A DNA stretch of 42,742 nucleotides from Caldilineaceae bacterium (GTDB taxonomy: Bacteria; Chloroflexota; Anaerolineae; Caldilineales; Caldilineaceae), in assembly GCA_011523365.1 (NCBI GenBank), contig WTGY01000084.1, positions 1 through 42,742 of the forward strand. Direction: 5' to 3'. Shown here in pieces: positions 24,764 to 33,651 of this stretch. A program made the translations under genes and the position numbers. The number at the start of each line of letters is the position of its first letter. Positions within the stretch are counted from its first letter, which is position 1. The notes beneath the pieces were generated by a model. The model worked only from the letters and a program-made list of their open reading frames with translations, searched no databases and had not been told where the DNA came from.

Positions 24764-25450
24764 TCAGGCAATCGTTGCGTTGTAGAGGCGCTCTATGTTT
24801 TGGCGGTGGGTGGTCAGGGCGGCGGGGGTGCGGCGATTTTCGGGCAGGAGCGTCTCGGTTATCTGTTCTGACTGGCTCCAGAATTTGTTTTCGGCAACCG
24901 CTTGGGAGACGGTGCGGCGCAGGCCGTGGAAGTAGCTGACGTCGGCGGCGAGCCGTCCCATCACCTCCACTTTGTCTGAAGAGACGGAACCTGTACGAGG
25001 AATGTATAGCTGCAGGCGACGTCCTTTCACCAGACGGGCCAGAACGCGCAGGCTCTCGATCTCTTCCTCACCGTTGGATTCTTCGCCCAGCTCAGGCAGC
25101 GCCAGATCGCTGCCGAAAGATCCCCCACATATTATCCCCATAGCCGGAAAACAGATCAGATTGGCGTGCTGCTGGGAGTAGATATCCAGCAGATGCCGGC
25201 CGACGTTGATGTGGGCGATGCCGCCGGGCTGGGTTTGGACGAGCGGCAGGCCGACGTCGCGTGCGGCGGAGGTGAAGAGTGCGGCGGTTTCTTCGGCCAC
25301 GTCGAAGCGGGTTGCTGCGTCTTCCGGCGGGTCGATGATCAGGAGTCTGTCGGGGGTGCCGAGGAGGCGGGCGAGGACAAATAGTGAGTGGGAAGGTGGA
25401 TCGCCTTCGCTGTACATTTCCAACTGGTCATAGAGCTGGGAGATTTTCAT
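24764..25450 (-). CDS. Conserved-looking hypothetical protein coupled to MTAP-like gene
   Basis: A 228-aa soluble protein that I do not recognise with confidence. LLIIDPPED near residue 40, a GGIAHINVGRHLLDIY segment and ICFPAMGIICGGSFGSDLALPELG vaguely resemble the later strands of a metallo-beta-lactamase fold, but the HxHxDH motif and other metal ligands are absent. The C-terminus is helical and polar. Its ATG overlaps the stop of the MTAP-like gene by four bases (ATGA), so the two are made together. It converges with the broken nucleotidyltransferase gene. Confidence 0.7.
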   Translation of the reverse strand: MKISQLYDQLEMYSEGDPPSHSLFVLARLLGTPDRLLIIDPPEDAATRFDVAEETAALFTSAARDVGLPLVQTQPGGIAHINVGRHLLDIYSQQHANLICFPAMGIICGGSFGSDLALPELGEESNGEEEIESLRVLARLVKGRRLQLYIPRTGSVSSDKVEVMGRLAADVSYFHGLRRTVSQAVAENKFWSQSEQITETLLPENRRTPAALTTHRQNIERLYNATIA

Positions 25451-26193
25451 ATGCGGGGGTCCAGACGTGCGGAGCAGTCACAGGCGGAGTTCGGGTCGAT
25501 CCTTTGCAGGAGCGCGGAAAACGCGTGCACAAGGACCTCCAGCCCTGCGAAGCCGTCCGCTTGGGGTGGAGTGGACGGGCGTTCGGCGCTGATTTCGTCA
25601 ACAGTTCCGAGGCCGGCGAAGCAGAGGCCCAACTCTTTGGCGAGGGCGATTTCGGGCACGAGATTCTGGCCGAGGACGTCGGCGCCCCAGCTGCGGAACA
25701 TGCGGGCTTCGGCTGCAGTTTCTCGCCTAGGGCCGTCGACGCCGAGGTAGACGCCGCCCGGGGCCATGGGCAGGACTTGCGAAAGCGTCTCGGTGAGGCG
25801 TGGGCAGACGGCAGGGGTCTGGGTGAGGCCGGCCGTGCCCTCGTATTCGTAGAAAGTCTGGGGTTGGTGGCGGGTGAAGTCGATATAGTCGGTTATGAGG
25901 ACGGGATGGCCCGGGCCGAGCATGGGATTGACGGCGATGACGTTATCACAGGCGACGATCTGCGTGACATTAAGGCTGTGAGCAGCCTGGAGCGTGGCGC
26001 GGGGATCGGTGCGTGAGGGCAGGCCGTAGTAGGGTTGAATCCAGACGGACGGTGTGTCCGGGAGGCCGCGGCGGGCGAGGGGGCCGACGGGTCCGTAGGG
26101 GGTATCGACATGGCGTTCTTCGATGAGAGGACCGAGGGCCTCCAAGGATTGCGGTGGAAGCGGAACGGCCAGCAGAAGCAGCAGTGAATTCAA
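25447..26193 (-). CDS. Methylthioadenosine phosphorylase-like protein (divergent)
   Basis: A 248-aa member of the purine nucleoside/MTA phosphorylase superfamily. The C-terminal half is clear: VDGPRRETAAEARMFRSWGA followed by DVLGQNLVPEIALAKELGLCFAGL, as in MTAP. VDTPYG and LITDYIDFTRHQPQTFYE also fit. The N-terminal phosphate loop (GGTG in MTAP) reads as LLAVPLP, the RHGxxH motif reads as PYYGLP, and the TDY base-binding motif is TVDE. Catalysis as a standard MTAP is therefore doubtful. The start is TTG at 26193 with GGAG upstream. It is translationally coupled to the unknown gene downstream. Confidence 0.78.
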   Translation of the reverse strand: MNSLLLLLAVPLPPQSLEALGPLIEERHVDTPYGPVGPLARRGLPDTPSVWIQPYYGLPSRTDPRATLQAAHSLNVTQIVACDNVIAVNPMLGPGHPVLITDYIDFTRHQPQTFYEYEGTAGLTQTPAVCPRLTETLSQVLPMAPGGVYLGVDGPRRETAAEARMFRSWGADVLGQNLVPEIALAKELGLCFAGLGTVDEISAERPSTPPQADGFAGLEVLVHAFSALLQRIDPNSACDCSARLDPRI

Positions 26194-26339
26194 CTGTTTC
26201 TCCGGGCGCAGTGTGATATAATGTGGTTAGTTGATCCTCATCCTGCGGCAGGCTCTATCTGCGTCCACGATAGCATCAGTTGCCAGCGACAGCAAACGGG
26301 TGGAGATATTGGAATCGTCAACGTGATCGGGGAGAGTCG

Positions 26340-27344
26340 ATGAGCAGACCGGTTCGCATTGCTCTGATCGGAGCCGGTGCGTTTGTGCGTAAGGCGCACG
26401 CGCCGTCTTTGCTGGAGTTGGGAAATGCAGTGCAGATTGCGGCCGTGTACAGCCGCACGCAGGCATCTGCCGAGACGGTGGCGGAATCGATCCCGTACGA
26501 CGTTGACATATACACGGATATCGGCGCGCTGCTGGCGGACGAGAGCATCGAGGCCGTCGACATTGTGCTGCCGATTCCGTTGCTGCCTGAGGCGGTGTCG
26601 CAGGCACTGGCGGCGGGAAAGCACGTTTTCAGCGAAAAGCCGATTGCGCAGACTGTTGCGGAGGCGCAGGCCTTGATCGCGGCCAGCCGGTCGTGTGGAG
26701 ACCGGGTGTGGATGGTGGGGGAGAACTGGCGCTATGAGGAGGCCTTTCAGGCGGCGGCGCGGGCGGTGGAGGCCGGGCGGATCGGGCAGCCACTTTTCTG
26801 CGATTTGTCGCTGCAGCTGCCGATCAGGGCCGAATACCAGGGGGCGACCTGGCGGAATTCGGGCGAGATGCTGGGAGGCTATCTGCTGGACGGCGGCGTG
26901 CATCACGTAGCCGGTCTGCGCGTGGTGCTGGGAGAGATAGAGAGTGTGAGCGCGTTGACGACGGCGCACCGGGAGGATCTGCCGCCGGCGGACACGATGA
27001 GCGCGGCGCTGCGCTTCAGCAACGGGGTAGTCGGCACCTATTTGATCACCTATGCGGTGGGCAGCAGTTTGGGATCGGACGCGGTCCACATTGGGGGGAG
27101 TGAAGGCAGCTTGCGCGTCTCGCGAGGAGAGCTTGTGCTGGAGCGGGACGGAGAGCGCGAGTGCCAGGCGTTCGATGTTCTGATCAGCGTGCGAGAGGAG
27201 TTGGCTGCGTTTGTCGCGGCGGTAAGGGATGGCACTTCGCACCGGAATTCACCCCAGGAGGCGTTACAGGACCTAGCCGTGGTTGAGGCGATGCTGGCGT
27301 CGGCGCGGACAGGGACTTTGCAGCGAGTTGAGCGGCACGTTTGA
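26340..27344 (+). CDS. Gfo/Idh/MocA family oxidoreductase
   Basis: A 334-aa dehydrogenase-type protein. The Rossmann motif is [15 protein letters not shown], the catalytic-lysine motif is FSEKPIAQT, and [12 protein letters not shown] provides the conserved Asp and His. GGGGAGAG precedes the ATG at 26340; a longer frame upstream has no start signal. It leads the rightward block containing ppgK, tal, pgi and rpiA, with 103 bp to ppgK, and could feed or drain the sugar-phosphate pool. The substrate is unknown. Confidence 0.9.
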   Translation: MSRPVRIALIGAGAFVRKAHAPSLLELGNAVQIAAVYSRTQASAETVAESIPYDVDIYTDIGALLADESIEAVDIVLPIPLLPEAVSQALAAGKHVFSEKPIAQTVAEAQALIAASRSCGDRVWMVGENWRYEEAFQAAARAVEAGRIGQPLFCDLSLQLPIRAEYQGATWRNSGEMLGGYLLDGGVHHVAGLRVVLGEIESVSALTTAHREDLPPADTMSAALRFSNGVVGTYLITYAVGSSLGSDAVHIGGSEGSLRVSRGELVLERDGERECQAFDVLISVREELAAFVAAVRDGTSHRNSPQEALQDLAVVEAMLASARTGTLQRVERHV

Positions 27345-27447
27345 CGCGGCGGAAAAGCTGCACTGGGGCGCAGACAGATGGCGGAAGCGCCCTCACCTTT
27401 ACCGTTCCGAGCAGGAGTTGTCAGTTCCCCCGCCCAAGGAGGATCAA

Positions 27448-28236
27448 ATGAACATCTTAGGCATTGATATTGGCGGGAGCGGCATCAAGGGGGCGGTGGT
27501 CGACGCGGAAACGGGCGAGTTGCTAACGAAGCGCCGCCGCATGGCGACACCAGACCCGTCAACGCCGCAGGCGGTTGCCGAGGTTGTATTGGAGATTGTC
27601 CGTCACTTCGGATGGGTAGGCCCGATGGGTTGTACGTTCCCGGCGGTGATTCGCAATGGCATTGTGTGTACAGCGGCGAATGTGGACGACTCGTGGATCG
27701 GCACCGATGCGCCGGAGCTGTTTGAGCAGGTGACCGGTTGCCCGGCGTCTATCGTTAACGACGCGGACGCTGCCGGCATTGCGGAGATGGTCTTTGGCGC
27801 GGGCAGGGACCAGCCTGGTGTAGTCGTGCTGCTAACCTTGGGCACAGGCATCGGTTCGGCGCTGTTTGTTGACGGACACCTGGCGCCGAATACGGAGTTC
27901 GGGCATCTGGAGATTGACGGTTACGACGCGGAGAGCAGGGCTGCGAACAGCGCGCGAGAGCGGGAACAGCTGAGTTGGAAGAAGTGGGGGAAGCGCCTGA
28001 ACAGATATTTTCAGACCGTTGAATTTCTACTTTCGCCGGATCTGTTTATTATTGGCGGAGGCGTAAGCAAGAGACTTGGAAAATTTGTTAAATATATCGA
28101 CGTACGTGCGCCGATTGTGGCAGCGCAGATGCGCAACCATGCGGGCTTGATTGGGGGGGCGATGGCGGCACTCGCTCTGATTCAAGGGGAAGGAGGCGAG
28201 GAGCTGGACCCTGCCGAACTCTATGTGCCGGAGTAG
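27448..28236 (+). CDS. ppgK: Polyphosphate glucokinase (ROK family)
   Basis: A 262-aa ROK kinase that phosphorylates glucose using polyphosphate, and often ATP. The phosphate-binding motif is [15 protein letters not shown] at the N-terminus, the catalytic Asp lies in [11 protein letters not shown], and [15 protein letters not shown] and [10 protein letters not shown] follow. The CxCGxxGC zinc motif of ordinary ROK kinases is absent, as is normal for PpgK. AAGGAGG precedes the ATG at 27448. The gene supplies glucose 6-phosphate to the tal, pgi and rpiA genes downstream. Confidence 0.9.
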   Translation: MNILGIDIGGSGIKGAVVDAETGELLTKRRRMATPDPSTPQAVAEVVLEIVRHFGWVGPMGCTFPAVIRNGIVCTAANVDDSWIGTDAPELFEQVTGCPASIVNDADAAGIAEMVFGAGRDQPGVVVLLTLGTGIGSALFVDGHLAPNTEFGHLEIDGYDAESRAANSAREREQLSWKKWGKRLNRYFQTVEFLLSPDLFIIGGGVSKRLGKFVKYIDVRAPIVAAQMRNHAGLIGGAMAALALIQGEGGEELDPAELYVPE

Positions 28237-28404
28237 GATTGAAGGGCCAAACCTTGTGAAAGTACTTCGGTGGTCGAAATCATCAGCCGGCAACAGGCTG
28301 GCCTCTGACGCTGCACAGTTCTGAAATTGCCCTATCGGGGAGGAACGCTGGGCGCGGTCGAACCACATCTCAACGCAGAGACGATCTTGAGGAGAAGAGC
28401 AATC

Positions 28405-29556
28405 ATGACAAGAATGAACGAAGCGGCGGCAATCGGTCAGGCGATCTGGCTGGACTTCATCAGGCGCTCCTTCCTGGACTCCGGGGAGTTGGGCGACCTG
28501 GTCGCCAAGGGTCTGCGGGGCGTCACGTCCAACCCGTCGATTTTCCAGAAGGCGATCACGGCGAGCACCGACTATGACGCCGCGGTTGAACGGCTGGTCG
28601 GTGAAGGCAGATCGGTCAATGACATATACGAGGCGCTGGCTATTCAGGACATCCGCCGTGCGTGCGACATCATGCAGCCGGTCTATGTTAGCTCGGACGG
28701 GGTGGACGGCTATGTCAGCCTGGAGGTGAATCCAAAGCTGGCCTACGATACGGAGGGCACGGTGATGGAGGCCCGCCGGCTCTCGTCTCTGGTGGACAGG
28801 CCGAACGTGATGATCAAGGTGCCGGCCACGCCGGAGGGCATTCCGGCGATTGAGACGCTCACCGGCGAGGGCATCAATATCAATGTCACGCTCATCTTCT
28901 CGTTGCAGCAGTATGAAGACAGCGCGATGGCCTATATTCGCGGTCTGGAGAAGCTGGCTGATGCAAATGTGGATTTCAGCCAAGTGGCGTCGGTGGCCTC
29001 CTTCTTCGTCAGCCGGGTGGACGGCAAGGTTGACCCCAAGCTGGTGGAGCTTGGCAACGGCGAGCTTCAGGGAAAGATCGCAATCGCGAATGCCAAGATG
29101 GCCTATCACCGCTTCGGGGAGATTTTCAGCGGTCCTCGCTGGGAGAAGCTGGCGGGGCAGGGGGCGCGGGTACAGCGTCCGCTGTGGGGAAGTACGAGCA
29201 CCAAGAATCCCGACTACCCGGACACGCTTTACGTGGACGAGCTGATTGGCCCGCACACGGTCAATACATTACCGCCCGAAACGCTGGAGGCGTTTCTGGA
29301 TCACGGCTGCGCGGCGCGCACCGTGGATGCAGATGTGGAGGAGGCCAAGCAGCACTTAGCGCAGCTGGCTGAACTTGGCATCGATATTGGTGAGGTCACC
29401 ACGGAGTTGATGGGTGAAGGTGTGGACGCGTTCGCCGACTCGTTTGACGAGTTGATGTCGGGCATTGCGGAAAAGGTGACGGCGATCGCGGGCGGAGACG
29501 ACAACCAGACAAGAGCGCGCGCCGATTTTTTTACGGTGCCCTCCGGAGCCAGATAG
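28405..29556 (+). CDS. tal: Transaldolase (zero-frame part of a transaldolase/phosphoglucose isomerase)
   Basis: A 383-aa transaldolase of the long bacterial type, exchanging a dihydroxyacetone unit between sugar phosphates in the pentose phosphate pathway. GVTSNPSIF (39-47) and the Schiff-base lysine in MIKVPATPEG (Lys138) are intact. GAGGAG precedes the ATG at 28405. The reading frame ends at TAG 29554-29556. The phosphoglucose isomerase domain continues directly in the -1 frame, and in Chloroflexota and others the two form one bifunctional protein. The last seven codons after 29532 are not family sequence. Confidence 0.93.
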   Translation: MTRMNEAAAIGQAIWLDFIRRSFLDSGELGDLVAKGLRGVTSNPSIFQKAITASTDYDAAVERLVGEGRSVNDIYEALAIQDIRRACDIMQPVYVSSDGVDGYVSLEVNPKLAYDTEGTVMEARRLSSLVDRPNVMIKVPATPEGIPAIETLTGEGININVTLIFSLQQYEDSAMAYIRGLEKLADANVDFSQVASVASFFVSRVDGKVDPKLVELGNGELQGKIAIANAKMAYHRFGEIFSGPRWEKLAGQGARVQRPLWGSTSTKNPDYPDTLYVDELIGPHTVNTLPPETLEAFLDHGCAARTVDADVEEAKQHLAQLAELGIDIGEVTTELMGEGVDAFADSFDELMSGIAEKVTAIAGGDDNQTRARADFFTVPSGAR

Positions 29557-29571
29557 AGGGCGCTCTGGAGG
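29526..29571 (+). promoter_or_regulatory. Putative programmed -1 ribosomal frameshift site
   Basis: Seven T (29526-29532) lie in phase as T TTT TTT at the end of the transaldolase frame. After a 7-nt spacer, 29540-29549 pairs with 29562-29571 in a 10-bp stem with one G-U and a 12-nt loop. The zero-frame TAG (29554-29556) is in the loop. Slipping back one base reads straight into the isomerase N-terminus. A lost T in an original run of eight would produce the same picture without recoding. Confidence 0.6.
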
Positions 29572-31217
29572 AGATTGACAGGGAGCGGATCGTCACACGC
29601 ATCTGGGCCAGGAGCCACAGCGTGTGGAGTGACAAGCCGGACGAGATCGTGGACCGGCTGGGCTGGCTGGACATTGCCGTCAGAATGGATGAGGAGCGGC
29701 ATTGCATCAGCGCCCTGTTGCAGGATTTGCAGCAGGAGGGCTACACGCAGGCGGTTCTGCTGGGGATGGGGGGATCCAGCCTGGCGCCGGAGGTGTTTGC
29801 GCGTACATTCGGCAGCGGCCCGATGTCGTTGCGGATTTTGGACAGCACGCACCCGTCGGCCGTACAGAGTGTGGCCGCCAGATTGGATCCGGCGCGAACG
29901 CTATTCATTGTCGCCACCAAGTCGGGTACTACGGCTGAGACGCTGTCCCTCTTCAAATATTTCTACAACCATCTTCAGGAGAAGCTCGGCGAAGCGGAGG
30001 CGGGTGCGCACTTCGTTGCGATAACGGATGCGGGCAGCGAACTCGTCAAACTGGGACAGGCGTGCAATTTCCGCGCAGTCTTTATCAATGATCCGAACAT
30101 CGGCGGCCGCTATTCGGCGTTGTCGCACTTTGGTTTGATTCCGGCGGCGCTGTTGGGGGTCAATCTGCGGCGTCTGCTGCGGCGCGGCCAAGAGGCGAAG
30201 AACGACTGCGGACGGCATATAACGGGTTCACTCAATCCCGGCGCGCAGATTGGCGTGGTGATGGCCGAGATGGCCAAGTCGGGGCGGGACAAGCTGACGG
30301 TGATCGCGGACGAGGAGGTGGATTCGTTCGCCGACTGGCTGGAGCAGCTGATTGCCGAGAGCACGGGCAAATCGGGGACGGGTATCGTGCCGGTGGTTGG
30401 TGAACCGGCGGCGTCGCCGGAGGCGTACGGCGCGGACCGGTTGTTCGTTCATTTGCAGTGGAGCGACGCAGGGGCGCAGGACGGGAAGGTGCAGGCGCTG
30501 ATCGACGCCGGGCATCCGGTGATCCGCGTGCGCTTCCGTGACCGGTACGACCTGGGGGGACAGTTCTTCCTGTGGGAGTATGCTACGGCGGTGGCGGGGG
30601 CGCGGTTGGGCATTCACCCGTTCGATCAGCCGGATGTTGAGTCGGCGAAGCAGCAGTCGCGGCAGATGATGTCGGCCTATATGGAGAGCGGAAGCCTGCC
30701 TGCGCCGCAGCCGTCGCTGGAAAGTGCTGGATTAAAGGTATACCTTGGTGGCGGAGATGGGGAAAGGCCGCCGGGCAGTGCGGACGAAGCACTGGCAAAC
30801 TTTGTGAATGGGGCGGCTGCGGGGGATTACATCAGCATACAGGCTTACATGAGGCCCTGTTCGGCCGTGGACAGGTTGCTCAAGACCTTGCAGGGACGTC
30901 TGCGAGACCGGACGAAGCTGGCTACGACTACTGGTTACGGTCCCCGCTTTCTGCACTCCACGGGGCAGCTGCATAAGGGGGACCGGGGAAACGGTCTCTT
31001 TATCCAGCTTACTGACAGGCCGTCTTCGGACGCTGATATTCCCGACGAGCCGGGTTCGGCGGCGTCGGCGGTGCCATTCGGTGTTCTGATCCAGGCCCAG
31101 TCGCTGGGGGACAGGCAGGCGCTGATCAATGCAGGGCGGCGTGTGTTGCGGATCGATTTGGGGCAAGAGGCAGAATCGGAACTGGAGCGGCTGGTCAGTT
31201 CGTTGGCGACGGTGTAA
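29532..31217 (+). CDS. pgi: Phosphoglucose isomerase domain (-1 frame continuation of transaldolase)
   Basis: The -1 frame from 29532 encodes 561 residues of the isomerase half of a transaldolase/phosphoglucose isomerase, interconverting glucose 6-phosphate and fructose 6-phosphate. Motifs: IWARSHSVW near the start, GMGGSSLAPEV, the sugar-phosphate site ATKSGTTAET, and WEYATAVAGARLGIHPFDQP. Fused at the slippery site, the product would be about 937 aa, the usual size of the bifunctional enzyme. No ATG lies between the transaldolase stop and the conserved start. A GTG at 29622 with AGGAG seven bases upstream could begin a shorter protein lacking about 30 conserved residues. Confidence 0.9.
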   Translation, partial: YGALRSQIEGALEEIDRERIVTRIWARSHSVWSDKPDEIVDRLGWLDIAVRMDEERHCISALLQDLQQEGYTQAVLLGMGGSSLAPEVFARTFGSGPMSLRILDSTHPSAVQSVAARLDPARTLFIVATKSGTTAETLSLFKYFYNHLQEKLGEAEAGAHFVAITDAGSELVKLGQACNFRAVFINDPNIGGRYSALSHFGLIPAALLGVNLRRLLRRGQEAKNDCGRHITGSLNPGAQIGVVMAEMAKSGRDKLTVIADEEVDSFADWLEQLIAESTGKSGTGIVPVVGEPAASPEAYGADRLFVHLQWSDAGAQDGKVQALIDAGHPVIRVRFRDRYDLGGQFFLWEYATAVAGARLGIHPFDQPDVESAKQQSRQMMSAYMESGSLPAPQPSLESAGLKVYLGGGDGERPPGSADEALANFVNGAAAGDYISIQAYMRPCSAVDRLLKTLQGRLRDRTKLATTTGYGPRFLHSTGQLHKGDRGNGLFIQLTDRPSSDADIPDEPGSAASAVPFGVLIQAQSLGDRQALINAGRRVLRIDLGQEAESELERLVSSLATV

Positions 31218-31319
31218 GGGAAGCGCAAGACAGGGGGAGTACGCGATCGGGGAAAGGGCGCCCTGCAGGTGGGTGGGAGCCCCGATTCCGGTCGCGCTGA
31301 CATTTCAAAGCGGTGACGA

Positions 31320-32015
31320 ATGCAGATTCAAGAAGTGGATGTTCTGAAGCGACAGGCAGCCGAAGCTGCGGTGGCACATATTGAATCGGGGATGGTGGTG
31401 GGGTTGGGCGCGGGGAGTACGGCGCTGAAGGCGCTGGAAGGTATCGCGGAGGGCCTGGCAGTGGGTAGGCTCACAGAGATTCTCGGCGTTCCCAGTTCGG
31501 AACAGGTGGCCGCAGATGCGCGGCGGCTGGCGATTCCGCTGACCACGTTGGACTGTCATCCACGCATCAACCTGACGATAGACGGCGCTGACGAGGTCGA
31601 TCCGCAGCTGCGTGTGATCAAAGGCGGGGGCGGCGCGCTGCTGCGGGAGAAGATCGTTGCGCAGGCGAGCGAGCGTGAGATGATCATCGTGGATGAGCGC
31701 AAGCTATCTGAGCGACTGGGCGAGAAGTGGGCGCTGCCGGTGGAGGTGCTTTCCTTCGGCCTGCAGGCCCACGTGAAGTTTATAGAACGGCTTGGTGCGG
31801 CGGTGCAGGTGCGGACAGTGCCGGACGGCAGTCATTTTCGCACGGACAGCGGCAATCTGATTCTTGACTGTGCGTTCGGTCCTATGGAAGACCCGGAGTG
31901 CATTGCCGGCGCGCTGGAGAGGCGGGCCGGCATCGTTGAGCACGGCCTTTTCCTCGATCTGGTAACGGACTTGATCGTCGCCAGCCCCGCGGGCACGCAA
32001 CATCTAACCCGATAA
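31320..32015 (+). CDS. rpiA: Ribose-5-phosphate isomerase A
   Basis: A 231-aa cytoplasmic enzyme interconverting ribose 5-phosphate and ribulose 5-phosphate. GLGAGSTA (28-35), the catalytic DGADEVD (88-94) and KGGGGALLREK (101-111) are intact, and the length is normal. It follows pgi by 102 bp on the same strand and closes the pentose phosphate gene group. The ATG at 31320 has only a weak ribosome-binding site. It converges with the LysM lipoprotein gene across 144 bp. Confidence 0.96.
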   Translation: MQIQEVDVLKRQAAEAAVAHIESGMVVGLGAGSTALKALEGIAEGLAVGRLTEILGVPSSEQVAADARRLAIPLTTLDCHPRINLTIDGADEVDPQLRVIKGGGGALLREKIVAQASEREMIIVDERKLSERLGEKWALPVEVLSFGLQAHVKFIERLGAAVQVRTVPDGSHFRTDSGNLILDCAFGPMEDPECIAGALERRAGIVEHGLFLDLVTDLIVASPAGTQHLTR

Positions 32016-32159
32016 CCATACAATAGATTGAACTGAGAAGGCGCCAAGGGATCCCGTTCTGCGGCGGCGGCCCGTGTCTCTCTTGCTTTATTCAAGGGGC
32101 GCGGGCATCTTTGCCGCGATTGTTGGGAGGATTGGAGGCAGCCCAATTGGACCGCCTCA

Positions 32160-33143
32160 TCAGTTCGATTGTGGGATAATCAGTTGATCTCCGACGCGTA
32201 GCAGGTCGGCATTGGAGATGTTGTTGGCGGCCATGAGCGCGTCAACAGTGACATCAAACTGTTGGGCGATGCCGAGAAGGGTGTCGCCTTCCTGGACGGT
32301 GTAGAGGGTCTGGTTGAGAATGCTTACGTCGGCGGCGGACAGGCCGGGGATGAGGAGGACAGTGTCGACTCTCACGACATGCGGGTTGGTGATGGTGTTG
32401 CTGTTGAAGGCGATTAGTTCGGGCACGGTGACCCCGTATTGATCGGCGATGGATGCCAGGGTTTCGCCAGGGCGGACGGTGTGTGTGCCCACCTGTCGAG
32501 ACAGCGCTGGATCGGCAGCGCCCCTTTGTGCACTGGGCTGCCCGGTGGAAACGCTCGAACTGGGAATCAGCAGTTCCTGGCCGATGGAGATGTTGTGCTC
32601 GTCGCGCAGGTTGTTGAGACTCATGATCTGGTTCAAGGCTACGTCGTAGCGAAGGGCAATTGACAGCAGCGTATCGCCCTCTTGAACCGTGTACTTGAAC
32701 GGCTCGGGGGTGGCCGTGGGGATGCCTTCGGGCGTGGTCAGGCCGGGCACATAGGGCATTCGAAGGACCTGGCCCACCTGGAGCGCGTCGGTAGTGAGCA
32801 GGTTCATTTCGCGAATTCGCTGGATCTCCGTGCCGAATTTATCTGCGATCGTTGAGAGGGTATCTCCCGGTCTGACCTCATAGGTGACTGTGGTGGGGAC
32901 CGGCGTGTCTTCGGGTGTCGGCAAGGGCGTTTCAGTGGCCGCGGGTTGCGGCGTGTCCGGCGCCATGACGACCGGTTCCTCTTGCGGCGGTTCCGAGGCG
33001 TTGCCCGCCTCCTCGGCCACGCGCTCACGGGTACATGCGGAGAGCAGGAGAATTGCCGCCAGCGCCAGGATGACGCCGGACATCCGCTTAGAGATCATTG
33101 GTTGCGCTGCTGCTCTGTGATGTGAGCGCGACTGCGTGCCCAT
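32160..33143 (-). CDS. Lipoprotein with four LysM domains
   Basis: A 327-aa predicted lipoprotein. A basic N-terminus, hydrophobic stretch and lipobox LLSAC with Cys37 are followed by a Thr/Pro-rich linker (about 60-85). Four LysM domains follow at about 88-130, 150-194, 221-266 and 281-324, each starting with a YTVQEGDTL-type strand. LysM domains bind GlcNAc in peptidoglycan or chitin. No catalytic domain is attached, so a scaffold or wall-attachment role is likely. The ATG at 33143 follows GGAG at seven bases; a later ATG at 33098 lacks a ribosome-binding site. Confidence 0.92.
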   Translation of the reverse strand: MGTQSRSHHRAAAQPMISKRMSGVILALAAILLLSACTRERVAEEAGNASEPPQEEPVVMAPDTPQPAATETPLPTPEDTPVPTTVTYEVRPGDTLSTIADKFGTEIQRIREMNLLTTDALQVGQVLRMPYVPGLTTPEGIPTATPEPFKYTVQEGDTLLSIALRYDVALNQIMSLNNLRDEHNISIGQELLIPSSSVSTGQPSAQRGAADPALSRQVGTHTVRPGETLASIADQYGVTVPELIAFNSNTITNPHVVRVDTVLLIPGLSAADVSILNQTLYTVQEGDTLLGIAQQFDVTVDALMAANNISNADLLRVGDQLIIPQSN

Positions 33144-33651
33144 CGGTTTTCTCCACTCCTGGAAGCCAATTGCCCGATTAGTTCGGGTCGAAAATCCGGA
33201 AACCTGAGCCCAGAGGGTCTTTGCAGCTGCCCCTGGGCTCTATTTTGTGCTTTCTGTCTGTGGGGAAGGGACAGAAGACGGCATGAAATTGGACTATCTG
33301 CCATGCGCGTTTATCAGCATATAGAATGATAGCACACGCATAAACGGCCCGCAAGCAGTTTTGGAATTTGGGATGTTCCAGATTCTGAGGCGGTCGTTGT
33401 CTGAATCAGGATTTGCGGGATTTTCAATATTTTCGGGATGGCGTGCGGCCTGTGGGGCGGCCCTTTGCGAGGGCCAGATAGGCAGAGCGCAAGGGAACTA
33501 GAGTGTAGGAGAGCTCAGGATTGCAGTCGGGGTCGAACCGAGCGTAAGAGAACGGTCCGAAAACGTTCCGAGAGATGGCCGGAAGATCGTCCGGGATGAA
33601 AGTACAATCATGGCATCAGAAGGTTGAAACAAAGTTCGGGGAGGACCGGCC
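33144..33651. other. Divergent intergenic region, LysM lipoprotein / beta-propeller gene
   Basis: A 508-base non-coding region. It holds a candidate minus-strand promoter (33326-33354) and a small perfect hairpin (GGCCCT/AGGGCC, 33459-33475). No ribosome-binding site with a credible reading frame and no repeat of the dispersed family was seen. A promoter for the rightward gene could not be fixed. Confidence 0.5.
33326..33354 (-). promoter_or_regulatory. Candidate promoter for LysM lipoprotein gene
   Basis: On the minus strand TTGCGG (33349-33354) is followed after 17 nt by TATCAT (33326-33331). The -10 is good and the -35 poor. The leader to the ATG at 33143 would be about 175 nt. Confidence 0.35.

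Noticed and set aside
33528..33545. tRNA T-arm-like sequence (GGTTCGACC on the minus strand)
   Set aside because: No acceptor stem, D-arm or anticodon arm can be built around it.
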